Shown piece after piece: positions 1 to 10,429 of a DNA stretch of 64,000 nucleotides (position 1 is the stretch's first letter; every line of letters begins with the position of its first letter). The notes beneath the pieces are model-generated. The model saw only the letters and a program-made list of their open reading frames with translations, did no database searches and was not told the DNA's origin. The stretch is taken from positions 26,460,501 to 26,524,500 of the forward strand of contig NC_071353.1 in NCBI RefSeq assembly GCF_943734655.1. The letters run 5' to 3'. Both the position numbers and the translations under genes were made by a program. This stretch comes from Sabethes cyaneus. Lineage: Eukaryota; Arthropoda; Insecta; Diptera; Culicidae.

Positions 1-600
1 TAATCCACCATAGAAAAAATTCCCCTATTAAAAGACGGATGGGTCTCATACCATAGAAAAAACTCCTGCCTTCTAAAACCCCCACATGCTAAATTTGGTT
101 CCATTTGCTTGATTAGTTCTAGAGTTATGAGGAAATTTGTATTTCATTTGTATGGGAGCCCCCTTTTTAGAAGAAGAAGAAGGGGTCTCAGTACACCATA
201 GAAAAACATCTTACCTCCAAAAACTCGCACATGCCAATTTTGATTCCTTTTGCTTGATTAGTTCTCAAATTATGAGGAAATATGTATATTATTTGTATGG
301 GAGCCCCCATCCTAAAGAGGGGAGGGGTCTCAATTTATTACCATAAAAGAAATTCTTGCCTTCTGAATCCCCTACATTCCAAATTTGGTTCCATTTGCTT
401 GATTAGTTCTAGAGTTTTGAGGAAATTAGTGTTTCATTTGTACAGAAGCCCCCCCTCTAAGAAGGAGAAGAGGTCTCAGTACACCGTAGAAAAAAAATCC
501 TACCTTCTGAAACCCCCACATGCCAAATTTTGTTCCATTTGCTTGAATAGTTTTCCAGTATTGAGGAAATTTGTGTTTCATTTGTATAGAAGCCCCCCCT
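1..600 (+). repeat. 145-bp tandem repeat, about four units
   Basis: Four units can be aligned on the shared word TTTGCTTGATTAGTT; successive units are 144-145 bp apart (anchors near 105, 250, 395 and 539). Each unit carries a C-run reading AGCCCCC, a GGGGTCTCA box, a line close to CCACATGCCAAATTTGG and ATGAGGAAATTTGT. The first unit is cut by the window edge. The same family appears in the opposite orientation at 8990-9500. Short open frames cross the array but they simply repeat with it, so I do not call genes. Confidence 0.85.
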
Positions 601-1029
601 CTTACGCCTCCCTAGAATTGCTCTCTCACCATCCTATAAAATTGCTGGTCATTTTATCTATCCATTGACATATAAATTGTTCAGTTTCGTTCAGTAGTTT
701 AGTAGTTATTAGCATTTGAAATCTTTCATTCAAACGTTACACTTCTATTTTCGTTTTCACAAAGTGCTACCCAGTAAACAAAGTAAACAAAGACGTAGTC
801 CTACGTCAAAAAATCCAAAATTTTAGTTGCCACCCGTTTGTCGCGAATGGATGGATAACGCGCATTGATGTTCCATAAAACATCTGTGTAACAATTGGTA
901 TGCATATGTGTAATTGCATTGGTTGCGCTCCGCCTCTTTTTCAGTCACATAACAGTTCAGTAAAGGTAACTGATGCGAATTTTTACCATATTTGAATATT
1001 TCAATTATAGTTGCGTAACCTTCCATGCA
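601..1029. other. Unassigned DNA with a motif shared at 38.5 kb
   Basis: No gene is supported here. The 20-mer GACGTAGTCCTACGTCAAAA at 792-811 recurs exactly at 38502-38521, so this stretch probably contains the edge of a dispersed repeat. A 67-codon open frame on the minus strand has no recognisable domain and is not called. Confidence 0.4.
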
Positions 1030-2110
1030 ACTAATGGTGCTGCTTGGGAGCCGATGTATACCTGAAGGTTCTGAAGGATGTTGTTGTCCCGTGGATGAAG
1101 GAGATTACTGTTGGCCGTCATTTCATCTTCCAACAAAACGGGACACCTACTCATAAGGCGTGGTACACAAATTACGCAACGCAAAAATTCCGGTTTTTTG
1201 ACCCCCTCCCTCCCCTATGTAATATTAAGTAACGCTTGGCACAACCTCCCATTAAATTACGTAACGTTAACCAAACTCCCCCCCCCTGGTACTCAACATT
1301 GAATGAAAATGGCATAAACCGCATATTTAATTTAATTTTTAAAGAATTCAACCAAATCAGCAAGAGCTTCATATTAAAAACCATAATCGGCCATCGGCCC
1401 ATGTTCAGCTAAAATGGTTTTGAACCGTAATATATAACTGGAAATTTAATAGGATAATCTCATTCAGCTACAAACCATAATTTTGTACCAGAATTTTCAT
1501 CAATATAAACCGATTCACTGTTTTCCACCTCCAACACATCCTATCCTCGTTTGGCAACTGCCTTTTTGGTATTCATAAATTTGTTACGTAACTATTCTCA
1601 TGACTCCCCCTCCCCCTATGTAACAAAAAGTAACGCAAGCTCGACCCCCCTCCCTCCCCTCTAAGCGTTACGTAATTTGTGTACGAAGCCTAATGCTAAC
1701 AAAACACAAAAATGGCTTGCTGAAAATATTCCGAAGTTTTGAGAGAAGGAAATTTGGCCCCCTAGCAGTCCCGATATTAATCCTTTGGATTATTTTGTGT
1801 GGGGCGTCGTCGAGTGGGATTCCAATAGGATGCCTCATGCAACGCTTAGGTTGCTCAAAGCTAAGATCATCGAGGTGACGACGTCTATGGATCGAAACAT
1901 GGTAAAACGTGCATGCGGCAGTTTCCGGAAGCGTCAATTAACAGTTTTTAATGACTTTAATGAAGACGGTTTTTTTTAAATGAGATAATTTACAATTCCC
2001 ATATGCTGCGAATTAAAATAAACCACAAAGCATTCCTTGCATTTATGACTAACTGGTGTTAATTTTCTAAAACATGTCATTTACTGCAAAAATCCGTCAT
2101 GCACCCTGTA
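1030..2110 (+). pseudogene. Mariner-family transposase remnant, split by a MITE
   Basis: This is the C-terminal half of a cut-and-paste DNA transposase of the IS630-Tc1-mariner superfamily. Before the insertion the frame reads VVPWMKEITVGRHFIFQQNG followed by TPTH. After it come KWLAENIPKF, a stop where Trp is expected, PPSSPDINPLDYFVWGVVE and a tail ending FNEDGFF. SPDxNPLDY is the hallmark mariner motif holding the last catalytic Asp. In DD34D transposases the second catalytic Asp sits in QQD, but here it is Asn, so the copy is doubly dead. The N-terminal helix-turn-helix half is missing. The 3' end carries a likely terminal inverted repeat ending near 2110 (GCACCCTGTA). The first residues near 1040 are approximate. 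Confidence 0.8.
1163..1684. mobile_element. MITE (about 520 bp) inserted in the mariner remnant
   Basis: The two ends are inverted copies of GTACACAAATTACGYAACGC, matching at 19 of 20 positions (1163-1182 and 1665-1684). Just inside both ends lie C/T-rich CCCCCTCCCTCCCC tracts and TACGTAA-like words. A TA on each side fits the TA target duplication of Tc1/mariner-type MITEs. The insert interrupts the mariner transposase between its second and third catalytic motifs, so it is the younger insertion. It has no coding capacity. Confidence 0.75.
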
Positions 2111-2815
2111 CTCCGGAGCGCAGTATGGAGCTAAAATGGAGTTTTTAAGTAGACACGTCAGTCATGGTGGGCAGTGTCTGAGCAACAGGCAATCATCTAA
2201 AAGGAAGGGTATTGGGTATACGGGTACTGAGGGTATTGTAAACAGCTTCCTAGCAAAGCGCGATAACATGCTCATAACATTGCATAATTCTCCTCACACG
2301 AAAGCAGGCTCCGCGGAGTTCCGCAATTTCTTCTGTCCACCAGTAAGCCGGTGACCTACCATACCTAAGTCATGTTTTCCTAGGCATGGTGGCGTCACAG
2401 TGAAGTGTCAGCTCTACTCGCCGCCTGCCGCCTCTTTATCTGACCGCCACCATAACAGAGCGCCTGCTGGTCACTGTGAGTGTAGCCATTGTCTACCGTC
2501 CAGTCTCCTATCAGACCAGGACTGTCGAATATCACGTCGACGATAGACTTTGCACCATTCCTACTGAAGGTACTTATGGCTCCGACGGTGGCCAGACCTC
2601 ACACGCTTACGGACGAACAATGTCACACGCACACGCAGTACCTTGTAAGTCGTAAGGGCCTACATAGTGTCGTCGTCCTGAAAGTAAAATTAAATTAGAC
2701 TAAAACTTCTCGGTCGGTGGTTTCTACAGTTGACGGAGGAAGAGGCACAATTTGTGTGTCTAAAAATAACCCAAAAACCAGATACGTCGCTTCATTAATA
2801 AGGGGGGTTGCGCAG
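2111..2815. other. Unassigned, moderately GC-rich stretch
   Basis: No gene or repeat family is recognised. The 2400-2700 part is richer in GC than its surroundings and contains short open frames without domains. It could be old coding or promoter DNA, but nothing in the sequence decides this. Confidence 0.3.
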
Positions 2816-2819
2816 TCTC

Positions 2820-3010
2820 CTTTTGTCCAGCGCCTCTATGGCTCAAAAGTATACGGGTACCAGCGAGCCACACGCCCTGGCGGGTGTTGTGGGTTCAAAT
2901 CCGGTTATAATCTCTGATTATAGCTTGGTTTGACCCTTGCACCTTCCACAGCATTGGACAAAAGGTAGGAGTCACAACAACTTGTTAAGCGTAGCTACCT
3001 ATTACCCCCC
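2820..3010 (+). repeat. Probable tRNA-derived SINE
   Basis: A pol III B-box, GGTTCAAATCC, lies at 2892-2902, about 50 bp after an A-box-like TATGGCTCAA. It is followed by an unrelated tail ending in a C-run near 3005. The arms around the B-box do not form a tRNA cloverleaf, so this is not a tRNA gene. The element boundaries are approximate. Confidence 0.5.
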
Positions 3011-6000
3011 CCCTTCCTTTCCACTCTTTCCCCTCCTTTCCCAAAAAACTTTTTCCCTACCCTCCTCCTCCTTTCCCTACCGGCCCTCCATCAATTGTGG
3101 AACCATTGTTTCAAAAAAAAAATTAAAGTAAAAGTATTTAAGTTTGAGTTTTTCGCAATTATTTCCAGTGCAAATAATATATCATGAAACTGCTGAATAC
3201 GCATAATTTTTTTATAACGGTAGTTGATTGGGAACGGTAGAAGACAGTAATGAAACAAAGGTGTTGATAGTATCTCAGGCAAGACAAGGCGTGAAGGGGA
3301 AAGAGCGCAGAATTAGGTAAGGAAGGATCATCGAAGAAACGCTTATTAAGTTTGTATAACGTTCCTGTTTATCTAAGCTGGAAGAGCCGCGGATCGAACT
3401 AAGCTACAGTAGAAGACCGAGCCGGATTTGGACCCAACTTTTCTGCCAGACCCCTAACTTATCTTCCATTTTTTTTATTCGTAATTGTAATTTCCTTTTT
3501 TTTTTGATTTTGAATATGTTCAATTTAGACTAGAGCATTAAAGAAAGCAAAGTTTTTGAATTGTTTACGACATTAGTGTACAAGTGAAGCTGGCTGCACA
3601 TATACAGTTTCACAAAGCCTTAATTTCTTTTATATTCTGCCAATTGACAGACAATGAAATTCAATCGAGCAATCAACAGCCAACTTAATCTTCTTACAAA
3701 TTCACTTTAATCTATTACGAAGCACTAGCTGAATGAAAAAAATTTGTCGTGGTTACTAGGTACTACATACTGATAAACAACATAAAATCTTTAACTAGAA
3801 AATCGTTGGCCAATCAAGTGAAGTGGGCCCGTCACTCATTTTACCGTAATTCAATATTCTCTCATACCAACTGCGTCCGTACGACTTGGGTGCTGCTGGG
3901 GAGGGTGTCAATAGCTGTGTATCAACAATTCTATCCATATCTTATTCAACCAACCGAGAAAAACAAACCGTGGCGGCAAAGGTACAAAATTAATGAGCAA
4001 ATTGACAGAGTAGTGCAAAAGTTTTTCCACCCTTGCTTCCCTCGAACCACTGTCCATCAGCGAGGGAGGAAATATCTTCTCACTTTCATTACTGGCTCGT
4101 AATTCTATTTTATTTATCTTTTCCTTCCTGCAACACTTCAGCATCATCTACAGTACTGTTGCAACAATTCCGGTGGTCGAAAGTGTGGGTGAAAACAGTT
4201 ATCGCATCGCGAGGCAGTATCCGTACGGCGGAGGTCGGTTGTGTCTAAGGGGGCGGACAGCGAAACTTTCATCTTACTAGCTAACTATCTCGCTAACTAT
4301 CAAGCCAGTGCAGTGCAGAGGCACGAGTCCGGCTACGCCGTCTGGAAGTTTCTCGGACAGAATTATTTCAATTTTCATCCGGTTGTGTTTTTCCGCGGCT
4401 GGGGGTCGACTCGGTGGGATGCCAATTCGATTGCCCAGTGTGTCGGTTTGCCGTCTTTACCGCTTTTTCACTGCCATGCCAGCGTGCTACTAATGGTTGA
4501 AAAAGGAAGACATTGGAAACGAGTTTGTAGTAACTGACACAGTATGAACAGGGCAAGAACCATTTGTTACGATATAAGCTATCGATTGCGGATGGTGTGT
4601 AACTGATAGAAGATTATCTTGCAATCAGTCATATCATTTATAACTATCATCATCCCATGCATAAACCAACACACCGTTCTCAGAAGAGAAGACCAACTGC
4701 CGGCCGATGTGGCCAGTGACAAACATTCAAATTCATTCCATATCAGAACAATTCTTACGCACTTCCCTATCCCCCGGCAAATGTTCGTACTGTGGATTGC
4801 TCATTGCCAGTCCTCAGTCAACCGACCAACGGAGGATGGTTGGTCTTGACGCTACGTTGGACAGTTCTTCATCATACTTAGCCCGCTTCGTGTCGAAACG
4901 TACGCATCTGTATACGCACAGATCACAGCTTTGGTTGGCCCGAAGCTGCCTGGAACGAAATGATGTCCTTTTAGCAGAGGGTCGAAGCTATACTCGCATA
5001 TGCAAACATTTGCACAGCAATCCAGACAGACGACCATTACCTACCAAGAGGGCCTCACTACGAAGGGAAATATGCGTTACGAGACAAACCCTGTGTACTG
5101 CTGCGTGTTACGGGAACCAAACGCACTTCCGGCCAGGCAGGAATTATGAATGGCCTGTTCTGGGAATCGATTATTATCTTAGTTCATGTCGTCGGGATCA
5201 TCTTGCTGTCAGATCTAATGCGGCGGGGAATTTGTGGTTTCCAAGCACCGGACATTATTTGTCCTATATGTGTGTCCTGTGATGTTCACACCTATCACTA
5301 CCAAAGTTAAACGGTGGGAAATTTAACTCTTCAATTTCATTACCGTTTTAAAAATAAACAACAATCGGCTGAACTAATTGTTGAAAGTAGTGACAACGTG
5401 TAAAGTTTAGATAAAAATTTTGTTATGAAAAGATGATGGATGAGGATAGACGAAACAAAACGGAAAACTTCCTAATCCTTCATCGCGTTAAACCTCATCA
5501 TAGTGAGGCCAGCGGCTTTTTTGAGTTACTGTGTATCGAACGACGATTCCGGCCCGAAGAGATTCTTTACTTAGCCGAGGGACGTCTCTGGTTCTGATGA
5601 TGAGGACGTGATCAAATTTCTTAACACGCCAGGAAATGAGGCAAAAATGGTAAAGGAAACACAGTAGCTGAATAAGTGATGAGCAAGACTTCCTTAAAAA
5701 TCCATCACAATTCGGTCGCCCGGCAGCACTCTGTATATCAACACAGTGTCCCGAAATTCGTCAAGTTTACGCTCGGCGGCACACAGGGAATGAATAAAGA
5801 TATCACGTAGGTTCGGCTAGCACGGTAGGCGTGTTGCAGAAACTGCTCAATCTTGTGGATATCCAGAATGGCCCCTTGGCAGACTCGTTCGGGCTAGCTA
5901 ATTTCTGAAACAAAAAATGCAACACCAGTTAAGCAGATAGCATTAAAAGAATCGACTGAAGTTTGATACGGGTTCGGGTCTTCGCGAATACATAATGGAT

Positions 6001-7040
6001 AATTCGAATTTCCATTAGCTACATGTTGGCGTGTTTGGGTGTAACTCCCACAACGAGACCGGCTAACGGCTTGCAGCCATTTAATGCTTTGATCTTCGGC
6101 TGAAAAAAATATCAGAATTTTAGGCTGGATTCTGGATTATTTTTTGAACTCCCACTTCGGAATTAGCGTTGAAGATTAGCTGTTAAAGGATGTTAGATTC
6201 ATAATTTGGTCAAACTAGAATGCGTGACAAATGATTAGTAGAATCTCATATAATATATTATGAGTATTATGAGTAAAAGAAATGGAAACAAATTTATTCT
6301 AGTGCGTTATTTCTCTGGAAACCTTTATACTGTCAAGTCAAGCAGCGATGCCAGATCAGCGGTTCTCCCGCTAGATTTAGCGGGATTTCAGCTCAAAGAG
6401 CGGGACTTAAAAACCAAACAGCGGCTAGCGGAAATCTAGCGGTTTTCTTAAATAACTCAGCGGGATTTCAACGGGATCTCGATTTAGTGCTATTTGGTGG
6501 GTAAGAAGAGTGCTGAAAGAAAGGTTGACAGCAAAAAACTTCGTTTATTGACATTCTAATGTCTGCTCATGCATTGGCAGATGGTTCAGTATATTCTGTT
6601 GATTAGCAAACTCTGGAGTTTAAGTCGTGGTTTTTACCTAGAATGGGATGAGCTTTGACAAATACTCATTAGAACTTACTAAAAAAGAAGTCCATCAAAC
6701 CACCCAACAAACATTTTTATTCAAGAGTAACTTTTTGAACTGTTGTACAGCCAATACCCGTGAAACAAGCGCTTGATAAACTATTGTACAACAAAAATAT
6801 TCCTTGGGCAACCCGTTTTGCGTGTTCCTAATATTTTCATAAACTGATTCGTTGCCAATGGCAAAATCCAACTGATTCATGAATTGGAAACAAAAAACAC
6901 TTATCTATCTTCTATCTATTTATAAAAGAGGCTTGTCTGTACCCAAAACCAGGTCTCTGACAGGACGTCATAAGAGGCTTATCGGTAATTAGAAACAGGC
7001 CCCTGGCAGGACGTAGCAATGAGTTCTATTCTCAGACACC
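3011..7040. other. Long unassigned stretch
   Basis: No supported gene. Open frames of up to 191 codons between 3.7 and 5.3 kb lack domains, motifs or splice context. Around 4200-5250 the base composition is closer to 50% GC, which could mark an old exon or promoter. Near 6360-6480 the word AGCGGGA(T/C)TT recurs several times, suggesting a small degenerate repeat. From 6925 to 7020 a block starting AGGCTT and ending CAGGACGT is present twice, leading into the minisatellite. Confidence 0.35.
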
Positions 7041-7044
7041 TCAC

Positions 7045-8460
7045 TGGTCGATTGCTGAACTGCTCGATTGTACAACTGGTTGACTAGACTGCTCGACTGG
7101 ACTAGTCGATTAGACTGCTCGTTTTAATTGCTCGACTGGACTGCTCATCTGAACTACTCGACTAAACTGTTCGATTCGACTCCTCGACTCAACTGCTTTA
7201 TTGGACAGATCGACTTGACTGCTTGACTGAACTCAATTTCACTGCTCGAGTGGACTATTCGACTCAACTGCTTGATTCGACTGATTGACACATTTGTTCG
7301 ACTTACTACGCGACCCATCTGCTCGAATTAAATGCACGATTGAACTGCTCGATTGGACTGTTCGATTCGACTGCCGGACTTGGCAGCTCGACTCAACCGC
7401 TCGACAGGATTGCTTGATTGGATAACTTCACTGCTCGACTCATCTGCTTGATTTAACTGTTCAATTCGACTGCTCGACTCAACTGCTAGACTGGACTACT
7501 CGACTCAATTACACGATTCAACTGCTCGACTCGACTCAACTACTCAACTCGACTCAACTGCTCGACTCGATTCAACAGCTCGACTAAACTACTCGACTCA
7601 ACTGCTTGACTCAACTATTCGAATCGGCTGCTCGACTCAACTGCTCAACTCGATTGCTCGATTCAACTGCTCGACTAGACTACTCGATTTAACTGCTCGA
7701 CCTGACAGCTCAATTCAACTGACGACTGGACAGCTTCATTCATTTGCTCTACTGGACTGCTCGACCTAACTGTTCAACTCAACTGCTCGACCAAACTGCG
7801 CCATTTGACTGCTCAATTCGATTCGACTGCTCGATTTCACTGCGAAACTTAGCTGCTTGACTGAACCACTTGACCCGACTGCTCGACTAGACTGGTTGAC
7901 TGAACTATATAATTCGGCTGCTCGATTCAACTACTTGACTGGACTACTGTACTGGAACTGCCCGACTAGGCAACTCGACTAAACTGCTCGATTAAACTGT
8001 TCGACTCGACTGCTCAAATAAACACTCGACCGGACTGCTCGATTCAACTGCTTGACTTAACTGTTCGACTCGACTGCTCGATTCGACTGCCAAACAGACT
8101 GAAATACTCGACTCAACTTCTTGATTCAACTGCTCGACTCGACTCAACCGCTGCACTTGATGCTACTGCTCGACTAGAACACTCGATTCGACTGTTCGGC
8201 TGGACTATTCCACTGAACTGCTCGACTAGACTACTCGATTTAACTGCTCGACTGGACTACTCGACTGAATTGCTCGATTCTACTGCTTGACTCGACTCGA
8301 CTGCTCGACTCAACTGCTTGACTCAACTGCTCTATTCAACTGCTCGATCGAACTATTCGATTCGACTCAACTGCTCGACTGAACAGCCTGATTCAACTGC
8401 TCGACTAGACTGCGCGATTTGATTGCTCGACTCGACTCGCCTGCTTAACTCTATTGCTTG
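7045..8460. repeat. 13-bp minisatellite, about 1.4 kb
   Basis: The whole interval is a degenerate tandem array with consensus CTGCTCGACTNRA, roughly 105-110 units. Many units are exactly 13 bp. A minority are 18 bp through an extra CTCGA or ACTCG step, and a few are 8-12 bp. Point changes are frequent (TTCGA, TTGAC, CTATT), so the array is old or fast-drifting. Because 13 is not a multiple of three, every reading frame meets stops quickly, and there is no long open frame on either strand. Confidence 0.9.
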
Positions 8461-8471
8461 TCGCGATATCA

Positions 8472-8721
8472 CGGTCGGTGTTAAATCAGATTGGATCAAC
8501 TCGCAAAATTAAAAAAAATGAGTTAATGACAGCAAGCATTCAAGAATTTTCTAAGCAACATTTTACTCTAATCAGACTACATAAATGTTGCAAACAGCCA
8601 GAGTTATAAGATGATTTCGAACGATTGATAGCTATAAACCATACAGAGCAGCAAACGTTGAATGTGTTTTTTTCGAAATCAGAATTTTGTCACCTGGTTC
8701 TGCTTGACTTAACACCGACCA
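8472..8721. mobile_element. Candidate 250-bp TIR element beside the minisatellite
   Basis: GGTCGGTGTTAAATCAG at 8473-8489 is matched in inverted orientation by TTGACTTAACACCGACC at 8704-8720 (15 of 17). The AT-rich interior has no coding capacity. The flanks read TCAC and ATATG, and no clean target duplication is visible, so the class is unknown. Confidence 0.5.
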
Positions 8722-8864
8722 TATGAATTGGTTCGCGGCAGAAAATGGACGGTTCAAAGCCACACACACAGAAGAGCCATTTTGCCCACCTATATAATCA
8801 GCACAGTGGAGCTAATGTTTTTATTCAGTTAATTATATGTATTTGTATTTCATCTATACCTATA

Positions 8865-9500
8865 AAAATGGATTGGTGTCTGTCAGTCTGTCTGTCTGTC
8901 GGGATGCTCCTCATAGAAGCGAAAACTACTAAACCGATCGGCGTGAAAATTGACATGTAGAGGTTTTTGGGGCCAGGGAAGGTTCTTCTGATAGTTAGAG
9001 ACCCCTCCTCCCACTAAGAGGAGGGGCTCTCATACAAATGAAAAACAAATTTCTGCCTAACTCGAGAACTAATCAAGCAAATGGAACAAAATTTGGCATG
9101 TGGGTGTTTTTGGAGACAAGAAATTTTTCTATAGTGAATTGGAACCCCCCCTCTTTAGAAGGGGAATTATGACTACTCTCACCTTTAAGAGGGGGGGGGG
9201 GGGCTTCCCTACAAATAAAATACAAATTTCCTCTTAACTCGAGAACAAATCAAGAAAATGGAACCAAATTTGGCATGTGAAGATTTTTGGAGGCAAGAAT
9301 TTTTTCTATGGTGAATTAGAACCCCTTCCCACTTTAAGAAGGGGGGCTCCTATACAAATGAAATGCAAATTTCCTCATGATTCGAGAACTAATCAATCAA
9401 ATACAACCATATTTGGCATGTGGATGTTTTTGGAGGCAAGAATTTTTTCAATGATGAATTAGGACCCCTTACCTTTTTAGGAGGGGGGGGGGGCTATATT
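8865..9500 (-). repeat. 145-bp repeat family, inverted relative to 1-600
   Basis: At least three units carry AGAACTAATCAA, AAATTTGGCATGTG, GGAGGCAAGAATTTTT and a G-run of up to 13, spaced about 143-177 bp apart. They are the reverse complement of the units at 1-600. The block is preceded by a (CTGT) run near 8880 and ACTAAACCGATCGG, which looks like the lead-in of this dispersed family. No gene is present. Confidence 0.8.
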
Positions 9501-9552
9501 CAGGAGCAGTGTCAGAAATTGTGGTAAGCAACATGTTAAACAATAAGCAATA

Positions 9553-10423
9553 CAGTTATGTTCCGACTTTGTCAGCTCCAAGTTGAATTTTGGGCTGACA
9601 ACATGGGGAAACTGACAAAATCGGGAATTCTTTTTTCGAAAATTTTACCAAATTTAGGACTTAAGGCCTTGCAATATCGAAGACTTCTACTAAAAAATAA
9701 ATTTTAACCCTCAATTGGTCAACCGAAAGCTCAATGAACCGGGCTCAGCACACACTGTTCCAGAACCTTTTTTGGTGCGCATTATCGTTAAGCGGGAAAA
9801 CTTGGTTTTAGGTTTATGGAACCTTTGGAAGAGTTTCTGAAAATTAAAAGTTCTATCGTCCAACGGAATTCGAATTTTGCTTTATCCCGCTAAAAGTGCA
9901 ATAAAAAAGTTATTTTTATTCAGTTTTAATATAACACATTGATGTGTTCTGCAAAGTTTTACAACATATTATTACAAGAAATTTAGCTGAAGACAGTAAC
10001 CTTCTATCTCTTCAGCAAAGATAGAAAAATCCTATTTCTTATACTTGAAAAATCGTTAAAATCAGTTTTTTTGTTCTAGCTGTTTTTATAGTTGTTGTAT
10101 GACTTTTTCTCGTTTTACAAAGTTGTACAAATAGTAAAAATATACAACATTGCTGAATATAGTATAACTCTATCTTTGCTTGTTTAGGAACTGTGGAACT
10201 TTTACTATAAAAATACCCTAATTTTGACCTTGAATTACTCGCAAGAAGGCCTCATTTTATTCAAAAACTCTCCCCAGAGAATCGGAAGGGTTTCAAGTAG
10301 GCTGAAAAGTTTTATAAATCATGTTGAAAAGCACAAAAGTTAAATAATGTTTATAGGCTGACAAAAAGCTGATAAAATCGGGGGTAGACAAAATCGGGAG
10401 CTGACAAAATCGGAACATTACTG
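9553..10423. mobile_element. 871-bp MITE with CAGT termini and TA target site
   Basis: The left end reads CAGTTATGTTCCGACTTTGT and the right end, reverse-complemented, CAGTAATGTTCCGATTTTGT. The match continues through CAGCTCC, so the inverted repeats are about 27 bp with two mismatches. Both ends are flanked by TA (9551-9552 and 10424-10425), and CAGT ends with TA duplication are typical of Tc1-like elements. Further copies of ACAAAATCGGG lie just inside the right end. There is no transposase frame, so it would depend on a helper. Part of the interior is found inverted at 47268-47725. Confidence 0.8.
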
Positions 10424-10429
10424 TAGTAA

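Noticed and set aside
2886..2905. Possible tRNA gene around GGTTCAAATCC
   Set aside because: No cloverleaf can be drawn. Better explained as a SINE promoter.
3749..4102. 117-codon open frame MVTRYYILI
   Set aside because: No recognisable motif and an overlapping minus-strand frame of similar quality.
4707..5282. 191-codon open frame starting MWPVTNIQ
   Set aside because: No domain, no splice context, low-complexity-free but unremarkable composition, and a second frame is open in the same place. Length alone is not evidence in this region.
5433..5597. 54-codon frame MMDEDRRNKTENF
   Set aside because: Short, with no homologous pattern or regulatory signal. Probably chance.
7045..8460. CRISPR-like array
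   Set aside because: Units are contiguous 13-mers without spacers and the context is an animal genome.
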